From: Nostoc sp. UHCC 0926
GTDB taxonomy: Bacteria; Cyanobacteriota; Cyanobacteriia; Cyanobacteriales; Nostocaceae
Direction of reading: 5' to 3'
DNA: 64,000 nt
Assembly (NCBI RefSeq): GCF_028623165.1
Contig: NZ_CP117770.1
Coordinates: 1-64,000, forward strand
The translations under genes were made by a program, and so were the position numbers. Shown piece by piece: positions 35,656 to 43,477 of this stretch (the first letter of the stretch is position 1; each line of letters opens with the position of its first letter). The notes under the pieces are model-generated. The model was not told where the DNA came from. It made no database searches and was given only the letters and a program-made list of their open reading frames with translations.

Positions 35656-36678
35656 TTATAGTATTATTCTAACCCCATACTCCGACTCCAAAAGCATCAA
35701 CAGCTTCTCCTCCACCCCAGTCAAATACGGTTGCTTCAACTCCCCCAAGTGCTTCAACACAGCACGGGCAGCTTCTTCTAGGTTTTCGTTTTCCCGCAAT
35801 CTATTAATGCGATCGCATATCTCCCGCATCTGCTCACACTCGGCAGGTAGATAATTGAAGGACTTCATGTGCTGCAAACCAACGCCGTACTCGCCATCCC
35901 ACATTCTCAAGGTACAACTAAAGTCATTCACTGCGCTGACAATTGCCCAACAGCCACCTTTGCCCCTAAGTTCGGGATTATCCTTGACTAAGATTTGGCA
36001 GACTTCACCAATTTGGTAGGTGTTGGGTACTTTAGTACGTTCCATAATTCTTTGCACTACATCAGTGACGATTCTGGCACTGGGAACTTTACCGCCAGCC
36101 TCCTGTACTGCCCGTTGCCAAACTTCAACCTGCTGCTGGGGTTCTAGCTGTGCCAGAGGGCGCACTTGTCCTTCATTAGTTGGCAGGATTCGTGAGGGGT
36201 TAGGTCGAGTTTTATCCGCCTCCTCGTTTTGGGAACAATTTGTTCCCGTTTCATCTGCCTCCTCGTTTTGGGAACAATTTGTTCCCGTTTCATCCACTCC
36301 CTCATTTTGGGAACAATTTGTTCCCGTCGCTATGTTGTCAAATACTACAGAACCAGCTATTAAATAATTCACACGTCGGTGAGTGTATCCAAACCTGTCT
36401 CTGCAATACTCCTCAAATGTACGGTGGATTGAACGGTACAGCCTGCGATCACGCAACTCCATAAGTGCCTTGCCAGCTTCAAAAAACGCTCTCTCCACCT
36501 TTCGCTCTAAATTTAGGCGATCGCTAATTTCCTGCTCGGTTAACTCTGGAATTTCAACAGCAGTAACGGTGATTGTTGCTGTAGCTGGGTTTTCTTCAAG
36601 GTCTTGGTCATCTGGTGGCGTGTCGTCACTGGATGTAGCAGAGGTGGCTTTTTTGCGAGTAGAAGGTGGTTTAGCCAT
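35656..36678 (-). CDS. Unknown phage/plasmid-type protein, module copy 2
   Basis: A 340-residue paralogue of the protein at 27119, sharing MAKPPS.RKKATS, the DUF3102-like RRLYRSIHRTFEEYCRDRFG segment and the GKGGCWAIV...VNDFSCTL end. It differs by three tandem 13-residue repeats (about 115-155, ETGTNCSQNEEAD) encoded by 39-base units. The start has AGGGGTGG close upstream. It is divergent from the XRE gene and operon at 36830-38762. The function is unknown; a DNA-binding role in plasmid or phage maintenance is possible. Confidence 0.8.
   Translation of the reverse strand: MAKPPSTRKKATSATSSDDTPPDDQDLEENPATATITVTAVEIPELTEQEISDRLNLERKVERAFFEAGKALMELRDRRLYRSIHRTFEEYCRDRFGYTHRRVNYLIAGSVVFDNIATGTNCSQNEGVDETGTNCSQNEEADETGTNCSQNEEADKTRPNPSRILPTNEGQVRPLAQLEPQQQVEVWQRAVQEAGGKVPSARIVTDVVQRIMERTKVPNTYQIGEVCQILVKDNPELRGKGGCWAIVSAVNDFSCTLRMWDGEYGVGLQHMKSFNYLPAECEQMREICDRINRLRENENLEEAARAVLKHLGELKQPYLTGVEEKLLMLLESEYGVRIIL
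36226..36336. repeat. 39-bp tandem repeats with internal palindromes, within coding sequence
   Basis: Three units each contain GGGAACAATTTGTTCCC (36231, 36270, 36309), exactly 39 bases apart, so the reading frame is kept. Copy 1 of the gene has only one related unit (WTQNEIED). Confidence 0.8.
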
Positions 36679-36829
36679 TATTCCACCCCTTTAGTTCAAC
36701 AATATTTTTTCAGAGTCAGTTACAACGTAGATTTTGGAAATAGTTGATAACTGCTCCGTCATAGCCCACCGCAGGCATTGCTTCTTTGGAAAAGCTGAAA
36801 GTAGGGCAAGAGGATTAATAGTCTGAGCG

Positions 36830-37120
36830 TTAATCGCCATTAGAACTTTCTGTTAAATTAACCCCAGGAATATGCTGAATCCATTCACCTAAGCACTCTT
36901 TTAAATCCAACCCTACAGCATTGGCTGCCCTAATGAGAGTGTCTAAAGGTACACCCTTTGTATCCTCGTTCTCAATTCTATTAAAATTTGCCCCGCTCAT
37001 TCCGGCGTAATCACCAGCTACGGTTAAACTGATCCCCGCAGCTTCTCTTGCCTTTTTCAAAGCAGTTCCGATACCAGTAAACTCCACTTCAATAATAATT
37101 TTCATTAAATCCATAGTCAT
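36830..37120 (-). CDS. XRE-family small regulator
   Basis: A 96-residue protein with an HTH at about 18-70 (IGTALKKAREAAGISLTVAGDYAGMSGANFNRIEN) and an acidic tail. GGAGGCGT lies just before ATG-ACT-ATG; the second ATG (37114) has better spacing. It lies between the two divergent module genes and is absent from module copy 1, where a deletion removed it. It probably represses or activates the plus-strand operon starting at 37264. Confidence 0.8.
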   Translation of the reverse strand: MTMDLMKIIIEVEFTGIGTALKKAREAAGISLTVAGDYAGMSGANFNRIENEDTKGVPLDTLIRAANAVGLDLKECLGEWIQHIPGVNLTESSNGD

Positions 37121-37263
37121 ACGCCTCCAAAGAATTATCTCTAATTTAAACCATTACGCATTGCTTGACAAGCATCACGTAATACGTAACAATAGATATA
37201 CAAAGAAAGCGCCCCGACTGCGAATCTAAAGCGCTTTCCGTCCCGTTAGGAACTTAATCAATC

Positions 37264-38136
37264 ATGACATACCAAATCTACAGCCAACAACAGCTGCAAC
37301 TGAAATCTATTACGCGACTCAAGCAAATCTACAGCGAAACGCAAAGCACAGTCGAAGTAAGCGACAAACGCTGTAAGGATGCCTGGATTTTCGCCATTGT
37401 TAACTATCAGGCAAGCAAGGTTCAGAAACTTACCCTCGCTGCCCCCAACGAACAAGCCCTCGCCCAAACCGAACTCGACAGTTACATCGCCAACCAAGCC
37501 CAAGCTGTAGCTCCTGAACCCCTCAGAATAGTCGAAATCTCGTTTGACCATCACGAATATTACGCTGGTAATCAACTGGTAGCCAGCATCAGCCATGACG
37601 ACAACCACTTAACGCAACGCTGGATAGTCATGGTCAACGGTAAAGAAGTATTTCGTGCCAACACTCTAATGCGTTGCGATCGCTTCATCTGCACTCACTA
37701 CAAAGATGGCACACTGCCAGTGCAAGAAGAAGCAGGGGGGCAGGGAGCAGGGGGCAAGGGAGAAGAAATTGCCCCCCTGCACCCCGCACCCTGCTCCTTG
37801 TCCTCTTCTACGGAAAACCAAATCATGGCGCATATCTTTAACGAGTGCCAGAATTATGGGTTTGAAATTCTCGATGATGGCATTTACAACAACAACGGCG
37901 TGAAACTGGGTCAAGTCGGATGCACTGACGGTAACTGGTGGGTGAAGAGGCGTTATTCAGGACAGCAGCAGTATTCTAACTCGGTCTATGATGCAGTGCG
38001 ATCGCTGTCGATGGTGGACGTGTCTACTGATGGTAAATCCATTTTTGATGAATATTTTTTAGAGCAACCCTTAGAACAGCTAACTGGCGATAAATTGCAA
38101 CGGCTGCTGGACATAGCTGAGTTAGTCACAGCGTAA
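37264..38136 (+). CDS. Unknown protein heading the plasmid/phage module operon, copy 2
   Basis: A 290-residue protein. The N-terminal part (1-70) reads QLKSITRLKQIYSE, then RCKDAWIFAIVNYQ. A beta-rich domain (80-145) ends in a CDRFICTHY segment. A G/P-rich stretch (about 153-183) is encoded by an inserted G-rich repeat. The C-terminal domain (190-290) contains GFEILDDGIYNNNGVKLGQVGCTDGNWWV and LEQPLEQLTGDKLQRLLDIAELV. No family is recognised. The homologue in copy 1 is broken. Copy 1 once had the middle domain twice, so this gene may have lost one copy or the other gained one. Confidence 0.75.
   Translation: MTYQIYSQQQLQLKSITRLKQIYSETQSTVEVSDKRCKDAWIFAIVNYQASKVQKLTLAAPNEQALAQTELDSYIANQAQAVAPEPLRIVEISFDHHEYYAGNQLVASISHDDNHLTQRWIVMVNGKEVFRANTLMRCDRFICTHYKDGTLPVQEEAGGQGAGGKGEEIAPLHPAPCSLSSSTENQIMAHIFNECQNYGFEILDDGIYNNNGVKLGQVGCTDGNWWVKRRYSGQQQYSNSVYDAVRSLSMVDVSTDGKSIFDEYFLEQPLEQLTGDKLQRLLDIAELVTA
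37726..37812. repeat. G-rich Nostocales repeat inserted in frame in a gene
   Basis: GCAGGGGGGCA pairs with TGCCCCCCTGC inside this stretch. The same kind of G-rich repeat is normally intergenic. A related insert sits at the same place in copy 1 (28990-29074), so it predates the duplication and is tolerated as a linker. Confidence 0.65.
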
Positions 38137-38239
38137 AGAGTAGGCTTCGCCTGGGTAAAGGTAAATTTCTTAATTCCCTTCCCCTTTACCCTTTCCCCCT
38201 TACCCTCATTAATCACTTCATTCACATTTACCAACCAAT

Positions 38240-38566
38240 ATGCAACCCACAATATCAATCCCCCAACACTGGGGCTACCCTCGCTTTGCCTTGGAACAGC
38301 GTACAAACCAGGGCATCATCCTGGGGCTTCAATACTACCCCTCTGGCACAGAACTGGCTGAACAATTTGGTAACGGCTGGCGCTATGCGCTGATGCCTAA
38401 TAAAAACTCTGATGAATTGTTCCACTTTCAGGAAAACCAAATCCAACCACTCTCCCCAGAAGAATTATTCGACCAAATCACTGCTGAAATTGACTTTTAT
38501 CAACAGCAAATAAGCATTCTCAACCGACAGTTAACCGTATTAACTGAGGGTGCAAACAATGGCTAA
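38240..38566 (+). CDS. Small unknown protein of the duplicated module
   Basis: A 108-residue protein starting MQPTISIPQHWGYPRFALEQ, with GLQYYPSGTELAEQFGNGWRYALMP and a C-terminal coiled coil (ITAEIDFYQQQISILNRQLTVL). Its stop overlaps the start of the next gene by 8 bases. The copy-1 homologue is interrupted by a MITE. The family is common in cyanobacterial accessory DNA but has no known function. Confidence 0.75.
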   Translation: MQPTISIPQHWGYPRFALEQRTNQGIILGLQYYPSGTELAEQFGNGWRYALMPNKNSDELFHFQENQIQPLSPEELFDQITAEIDFYQQQISILNRQLTVLTEGANNG

Positions 38567-38762
38567 GGAAGCAAACAACAGCTTTGACCGTAGAGCTAAT
38601 CATTTGCTGCATTCGATTCGGCTTTGCGGTGGTTGTGTACCTCTGCATCGGCTGCAATTTCAATTCTCTGATTCGGTCATTCAAACACTGCTGGATAAAG
38701 AACTGGTGCAAGTGCAGAACACCGGACGCGGCTTTTTGTTGGAGATTGCCAAGGATTTTTAG
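38559..38762 (+). CDS. Small winged-helix-like protein
   Basis: 67 residues from the ATG at 38559 inside the end of the previous gene. It reads HSIRLCGGCVPLHRLQFQFSDSVIQTLLDKELVQVQN and looks like a short winged-helix or DNA-binding module. Coupled translation is likely. No family is named. Confidence 0.6.
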   Translation: MAKEANNSFDRRANHLLHSIRLCGGCVPLHRLQFQFSDSVIQTLLDKELVQVQNTGRGFLLEIAKDF

Positions 38763-38803
38763 GTTGTTGACCTTATTGAAATTAAAATCAACGAGGAGAA
38801 AGC

Positions 38804-39262
38804 ATGATTGACTACGTTAATACCCTGAAAACTAGTTGGTATATTTCCCCACCTTGGGGTAAAACAATTCCAACGGTTGAGGTCAATTTATTAGAAAGAG
38901 TTTACCTGAAAACCACAAGAACATTCGGCTATTGCTCTGGTGTGCAATGGAAATATGAGTGTTGGCTTTATACAGTCATCTGTGGTGATGAAATTGTCCA
39001 CGCTACAGAACACCAAATCATTGGGACTGGGCAGTTAGAAACCCTCACTGTGCAAAAACCTGCTTTCGTTTTGGGGCAGAAAGTAATCCTGTGTTCTTAT
39101 GGGGATGACACAAAACAACGGCTGATTCTGGGGATTGTACTTGTAGATAAGTTTTGGTTTTACCTTGTCGAATTGCTATCGCCAACATTGACTGAAACAC
39201 CGACAATGTTTAATCGCTTCTTATTGGTCGGTGAAAAAAGTTTGGTGCGCGTGAATGTCTAA
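38804..39262 (+). CDS. DUF1392-like cyanobacterial protein
   Basis: A 152-residue protein starting MIDYVNTLKTSWYISPPWGKTIPTVEVNLLE, then CSGVQWKYECWLYTV and ATEHQIIGTGQLE. I recall this arrangement as DUF1392, found in Nostoc plasmids and phage-like regions. AGGAGAAAGC precedes the ATG. No function is known. Confidence 0.75.
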   Translation: MIDYVNTLKTSWYISPPWGKTIPTVEVNLLERVYLKTTRTFGYCSGVQWKYECWLYTVICGDEIVHATEHQIIGTGQLETLTVQKPAFVLGQKVILCSYGDDTKQRLILGIVLVDKFWFYLVELLSPTLTETPTMFNRFLLVGEKSLVRVNV

Positions 39263-39305
39263 TTCTCTCTAATCAACAACGAAAAATTATCACCCAACTA
39301 AAGTT

Positions 39306-40196
39306 ATGGCACAAATCGAAGTAGCTCAAATTATTGAACAGATAAAGCAAGAAATCACTGTTGATGCTTCGGGACGCGGTAAAGCTAGTATTCGAGCTAC
39401 AGCAAGACTCGCTAATATCGATGCTACTGGATTAGTCAGAAGTCTCAAAACTGCTGTAGACAATTCTCGGTCTAAACTGGTTGAAAAGATTATCCGTAAA
39501 GGGTTTGAAGCCGTAGAGATTTTAGGATGGTCGCAGTCCGGTATCCCTGATATAGCTGTTGCCGCCATACTTCACTATTACGGTTATGAAGCGGGGAAAA
39601 GATGCAGCGAACAAGCAAGATTAGCCTGTGAAGCATTTGAAAGTATCGGTGTTCGCGCCTGGATGCAAGACATTATCGGCTGGACAAAACCTACTACTCA
39701 ACCACAAGAACAACCCCCTACACCAGCCCTCCCCCCAGTTGAACAGCGATTGCATACTCTTGTCCTGGCAATGAAAACTTTAGCTGAGTTAACTGGTGGC
39801 AGACTCAACCCATACATGGAACAGCAATTTAAAGACTATGCCGGGAATCTTCTGGCAGAACACAACAGAAAATTGCTAACCCCTTCAGAAGAACGCTGGC
39901 TTGGCGTGGTCAACTTTGCAGAGAACGAACTGGGTAAAAAAGTCCCCCTGAGCGGCGCTCACTATCGGGGACATTTAGGCACATGGGTGAGAACATTCTA
40001 CCCTCAGTTAGGCGATCGCCAAGAAACGCGATTGCTTAACGGTGTGCAGCAGCTCATCTATGTCTACGCTTGTCACGAGCCGGCTGTTGCGGCTAAGTTG
40101 ACCAAAGCTATAGAAGAATTCTTTGCTCATCCCAGTCCTGGTGCAGCGCTAAGGCAGGCGGGGGCTTTCGCCAAAAAGCCTGTAGTTACCGTTTGA
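39306..40196 (+). CDS. Unknown phage/plasmid-type protein
   Basis: A 296-residue protein. The N-terminal half (ASIRATARLANIDATGLVRSLKTA, IRKGFEAVEILGWSQSGIPDIAVAAILHYYGYEAGKRCSEQARL) resembles a KilA/antirepressor-like HTH region. A Pro-rich linker (KPTTQPQEQPPTPALPPVEQ) precedes a C-terminal half with KKVPLSGAHYRGHLGTWVRTFYPQLG. The same layout is frequent in Nostoc accessory DNA. A role in gene control is only inference. Confidence 0.7.
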   Translation: MAQIEVAQIIEQIKQEITVDASGRGKASIRATARLANIDATGLVRSLKTAVDNSRSKLVEKIIRKGFEAVEILGWSQSGIPDIAVAAILHYYGYEAGKRCSEQARLACEAFESIGVRAWMQDIIGWTKPTTQPQEQPPTPALPPVEQRLHTLVLAMKTLAELTGGRLNPYMEQQFKDYAGNLLAEHNRKLLTPSEERWLGVVNFAENELGKKVPLSGAHYRGHLGTWVRTFYPQLGDRQETRLLNGVQQLIYVYACHEPAVAAKLTKAIEEFFAHPSPGAALRQAGAFAKKPVVTV

Positions 40197-40270
40197 TAAT
40201 TATTAGCTGTCTGAGTTTTGTAACCTGTTGGGATTTTATGATTATCCTCAAAGTTCGAGGTTACGCAACC

Positions 40271-40624
40271 ATGAATAACTGCCCCAAGTGCGGAAGTAAA
40301 GAAAATTATAGAAAAGCTCTTGATGATTTAGTAGTTTATTGCGATTGCTGTCATCACTCTTGGGAAGATAAACAACTAAAAAGACCGATTCTTGAAACTA
40401 GCGTTTACATGAGCCGGGGAGCAATGAAGGGTAAACATAATGTGACAGTTTGGTACTGCCCTACTGACCCATCACGTTATTCTTTTTCTCTAACCTACGG
40501 TGGTGGAGTTTGTAATTTTAGAGAGTTTGTTGATGACCCATATCTAAGCGGCAGCTATACCACCCCACAAGAAGCATTAGAAGCAGGTATTGCAGAGGTA
40601 AAAAGTGATGGCCAGATTTCATGA
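40271..40624 (+). CDS. Zinc-ribbon protein
   Basis: 117 residues from the ATG at 40271, preceded by GAGGTTACGCAACC; the longer frame to 40193 starts inside the preceding gene. The N-terminal ribbon has C-x2-C (CPKCGS) and C-x2-C (CDCC). The rest is beta-rich with SRYSFSLTYGGGVCNFREF. No family is recognised. Its end overlaps the next gene. Confidence 0.65.
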   Translation: MNNCPKCGSKENYRKALDDLVVYCDCCHHSWEDKQLKRPILETSVYMSRGAMKGKHNVTVWYCPTDPSRYSFSLTYGGGVCNFREFVDDPYLSGSYTTPQEALEAGIAEVKSDGQIS

Positions 40625-41270
40625 CACAAGAGCAGCAGCACTAGCAGGGCAAATAGACCAAATCAACGCAATCGGTTGGGAGTCGGCGTGTGACTTCGCA
40701 CTACAGCAGCACGCAGTTAAAGGCGTACTTTCATCAGTAGAAACAATATTGCATTTCGATATGTTTCTCGCTAGGTCAAAGGATACAGCCCATAAAAGAC
40801 AGGCAATTTGGGCAAAACAAGTAAGCCAAGGTATTAGCGGAATCGAATGGTACACCGTTGAGTACGGCGGCGTAACTATGGAGCTTCCCCGGCTGTGTGA
40901 GGAGTTAACGCTCGTTTCTGGCGATAAGGAAATTTTGATGAATTCCAAGTCGGTAGCCCTCGACTTCCTTGCACATTGGAACCTCGCCTTCAAGCTGTGG
41001 CGTTACAACTGCGAAACAGAATCGCGCTGGCTAGAATCTCGGTGGAGTCAGTTTTACGCCGAATACATGAGCCGGGAATGGGTGGAAGTTTGGGCTGAGG
41101 ATGAGGTTTACCAGATTCTTTTACCAGATGGAACATTCCAGGACAAACCCATGTTTGCTATCAACGCTTGTTGTTGCTGGGGTAATCCTGAAGCGATCCA
41201 CCGCACTACTGCACACTCTGATTCTGGCTCAAGCTGGTTTCAATGGAATAATTTTACGCCTTGGAGATAA
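40608..41270 (+). CDS. Unknown protein
   Basis: About 220 residues. ATG at 40608 (GTG at 40605 is also possible), overlapping the previous gene by 17 bases. It contains RQAIWAKQVSQGISGIEWYTVEYGG and an aromatic-rich end (GSSWFQWNNFTPWR). No catalytic motif stands out. It is probably translated with its neighbours in the plus-strand operon. Confidence 0.6.
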   Translation: MARFHDTRAAALAGQIDQINAIGWESACDFALQQHAVKGVLSSVETILHFDMFLARSKDTAHKRQAIWAKQVSQGISGIEWYTVEYGGVTMELPRLCEELTLVSGDKEILMNSKSVALDFLAHWNLAFKLWRYNCETESRWLESRWSQFYAEYMSREWVEVWAEDEVYQILLPDGTFQDKPMFAINACCCWGNPEAIHRTTAHSDSGSSWFQWNNFTPWR

Positions 41271-41275
41271 AAAAT

Positions 41276-41737
41276 ATGAAAGCCATAGTTACAGTAGTTG
41301 AAAAAATCTCATCTGAAGCTCACATTGATATTCCTGATGGTTTAGCAGAACGAGGCATTAGACAGCAAGTTGTAGACCATTACAACAGTGGCAAAATGCT
41401 TGGATTACTGAATATCTTCCACGTTGATTTTGAATCTATCAGCGTTCACATTGGTAAAAAAACCCAAATCACTTGGCAACCTGGAAAGCCTTGGAGTCCA
41501 AAACATCCCTATTACTTTTGCAAACTTGGAAGATTTACTTTGACTCTGTTAACTGACACAGAGCAAAGCTTAACTTGTACAGAAGTTTACTTTGGGCATC
41601 ACAAGCAACTTATTTACACATCAGAAAAAGAGATATCCAAAGAATTGGCAACAGTCGAACTCCAAAATTTCTTAAGTGGATTAGCTGTTGAACTTCAGAC
41701 TTTAAGCCACATTGAATTTAGTGAGGATGAAGTATGA
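41276..41737 (+). CDS. Unknown protein upstream of the methyltransferase
   Basis: 153 residues from the ATG at 41276, preceded by GGAGATAAAAAAT. It shows HIDIPDGLAERGIRQQVVDHYN and YYFCKLGRFTLTLLTD and ends in acidic residues. The stop overlaps the methyltransferase start by four bases (ATGA), indicating coupling. Confidence 0.65.
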   Translation: MKAIVTVVEKISSEAHIDIPDGLAERGIRQQVVDHYNSGKMLGLLNIFHVDFESISVHIGKKTQITWQPGKPWSPKHPYYFCKLGRFTLTLLTDTEQSLTCTEVYFGHHKQLIYTSEKEISKELATVELQNFLSGLAVELQTLSHIEFSEDEV

Positions 41738-42408
41738 CTGTTGCACCATTATTAGCACCAGAAATCACCGTCATCGAAACTGTCACCCGACATCCTCTAA
41801 ACTTTTACGAGTCCCCATCGTGGTTTACTACGGAATTACTGCGCCATGTTCCGTTATCTGGTGTCATTGGTGAGCCATGTGTGGGGCATGGAGCGATCGC
41901 ATCATTATTATCGGTGTGGCCCTACACCAAGCAAATGTGGACGAACGATATTGATCCACATAAAGCGGCTGATTACCAAATGGATGCAACACTATCCGAG
42001 TCATGGGCTAAGTTTCCAGAGTGCGATTGGATCTGCACTAATCCACCATACGCGGAATTTGCTGCACCAATTATCAAGAATGCCTACCAGAAAGCGCGTG
42101 TAGGTGTAGCTGCATTCCTTATGACCAGCTTTCTTGAACCTTGTGATGATCGGGCTGATTTCTTGCAGCAGCATCCGCCGTCACTTGTACTGATTCTGCC
42201 TCGTTTTTGTTTTCGTAAGGACAAGAAAGGTAAACGCTGGGCGACAGATAATATCACCATTTCATGCTTTGTTTGGGACAAGCGCACTACAGAGCAACGA
42301 ATTATTATCCGTCCAGCCAATCAAATTGTTGGCTTTTATAAGACACCAGATAAGGCAATTAGTAAAGAGTCGGCAATATCCGTTGTGAATGAAATCGCAC
42401 TTTGGTGA
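41734..42408 (+). CDS. DNA methyltransferase-like protein (NPPY motif)
   Basis: A 224-residue protein. GEPCVGHGAIASLL resembles the SAM-binding motif I, WTNDIDPHKA motif II, and CTNPPYAEF the catalytic NPPY of N6-adenine/N4-cytosine methyltransferases. It lacks an obvious target-recognition domain and is short, as in phage-type enzymes. The Phe after NPPY is replaced by Ala-Glu, so activity is not certain. It couples to the gene upstream and lies in the replication module. Confidence 0.8.
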   Translation: MTVAPLLAPEITVIETVTRHPLNFYESPSWFTTELLRHVPLSGVIGEPCVGHGAIASLLSVWPYTKQMWTNDIDPHKAADYQMDATLSESWAKFPECDWICTNPPYAEFAAPIIKNAYQKARVGVAAFLMTSFLEPCDDRADFLQQHPPSLVLILPRFCFRKDKKGKRWATDNITISCFVWDKRTTEQRIIIRPANQIVGFYKTPDKAISKESAISVVNEIALW

Positions 42409-42441
42409 GATTAGTACCTACTACCAAAATCTTTTTTAGTT

Positions 42442-43368
42442 ATGTCAACAAACATTGAATGGGCAGATGAAACAATTAATCCGATTGTGGGATGCTCTCG
42501 AATTTCGCCAGGTTGCCAAAAATGTTATGCAGCTACAGCAGCCGCATCCCCACGACTTCAACAATTCCCCCAGTATCAAGTTGTAAGTATTTGGGATGGC
42601 ACAGTTGAATTTGTCAAATCTCAACTTATTAAACCATTGTATTGGAAAAAGCCAAAGAGAATTTTTGTATGCTCAATGGCTGATTTGTTTCACGCCAATG
42701 TCCCTGATGAATGGATTCATCAAGTAATGGCTGTTGCTGCTCTTTCACCTCAGCATACTTTTCAAATCTTGACTAAGCGACCAGAAAGAATGAAGGAGTA
42801 TTTTAGTCAACAATCACTATGGGTCAAGTGGTATGAAGCAGCCAAAGAAAATCTTTGGGACGCTGTTAATGAGAAATTTGGAGGATTAATTAATCTCCAA
42901 CAAGATTTTATTGACCAACCATTCCCCTTACCAAATGTGTGGTTAGGAGCCTCCACTGAGAATCAACAGATGGCGGAAAAACGCATTCCAATTCTCTTGC
43001 AAATTCCCTGTTCTGTTCGGTTTTTATCTTGTGAGCCACTGCTTGAAGAAATTGATTTGAGGCAAGGAGGAGCAATTCAAAAATTAATCAGTGATTCCTA
43101 CGAATGGGAATTAGTAAATGAAGATATCCAATGGATTGTTGTAGGGGGTGAGTCTGGGCCAAATTCCAGACCATGCCACATCGAATGGATTGAGTCTATT
43201 GTCCAACAATGCCAAAAATCAAAAACACCCGTATTTGTAAAGCAGTTGGGGGCTAATGCTCAACATGAGGGGCAACCATTCAAAACCCGTGACAAGAAGG
43301 GAGGAGACATTGAAGAGTTTCCAAAACATTTACAGGTTAGGGAATTTCCTGTTCCGGTACGAGAGTAA
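42442..43368 (+). CDS. Gp37/Gp68-like (DUF5131) protein
   Basis: A 308-residue protein starting MSTNIEWADETINPIVGCSRISPGCQKCYA. This Cys cluster and the following SMADLFHANVPDEWIHQV, TKRPERM and GGESGPNSRPCHIEWIESI are hallmarks of the phage Gp37/Gp68 (DUF5131) family. The Cys cluster resembles an iron-sulfur site. The activity is not established, though family members lie near phage DNA-modification genes. It follows the methyltransferase by 33 bases. Confidence 0.9.
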   Translation: MSTNIEWADETINPIVGCSRISPGCQKCYAATAAASPRLQQFPQYQVVSIWDGTVEFVKSQLIKPLYWKKPKRIFVCSMADLFHANVPDEWIHQVMAVAALSPQHTFQILTKRPERMKEYFSQQSLWVKWYEAAKENLWDAVNEKFGGLINLQQDFIDQPFPLPNVWLGASTENQQMAEKRIPILLQIPCSVRFLSCEPLLEEIDLRQGGAIQKLISDSYEWELVNEDIQWIVVGGESGPNSRPCHIEWIESIVQQCQKSKTPVFVKQLGANAQHEGQPFKTRDKKGGDIEEFPKHLQVREFPVPVRE

Positions 43369-43376
43369 AAGCAAAT

Positions 43377-43404
43377 CCCCCACACTGCTTTTCACAGGCG
43401 GGGG
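43377..43404. terminator. Possible hairpin terminator after the Gp37/Gp68-like gene
   Basis: CCCCC (43377-43381) pairs with GGGGG (43400-43404), with an A/T-rich run (AAGTTTTTTG) shortly after. It may attenuate transcription before the replication genes. The stem is short. Confidence 0.4.
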
Positions 43405-43477
43405 AAGGAAAAGTTTTTTGTAGGGTTCTAACGATGAGTTTAACAGAAAAAATAAACATTGCTGGAGGGTTTAAAAG

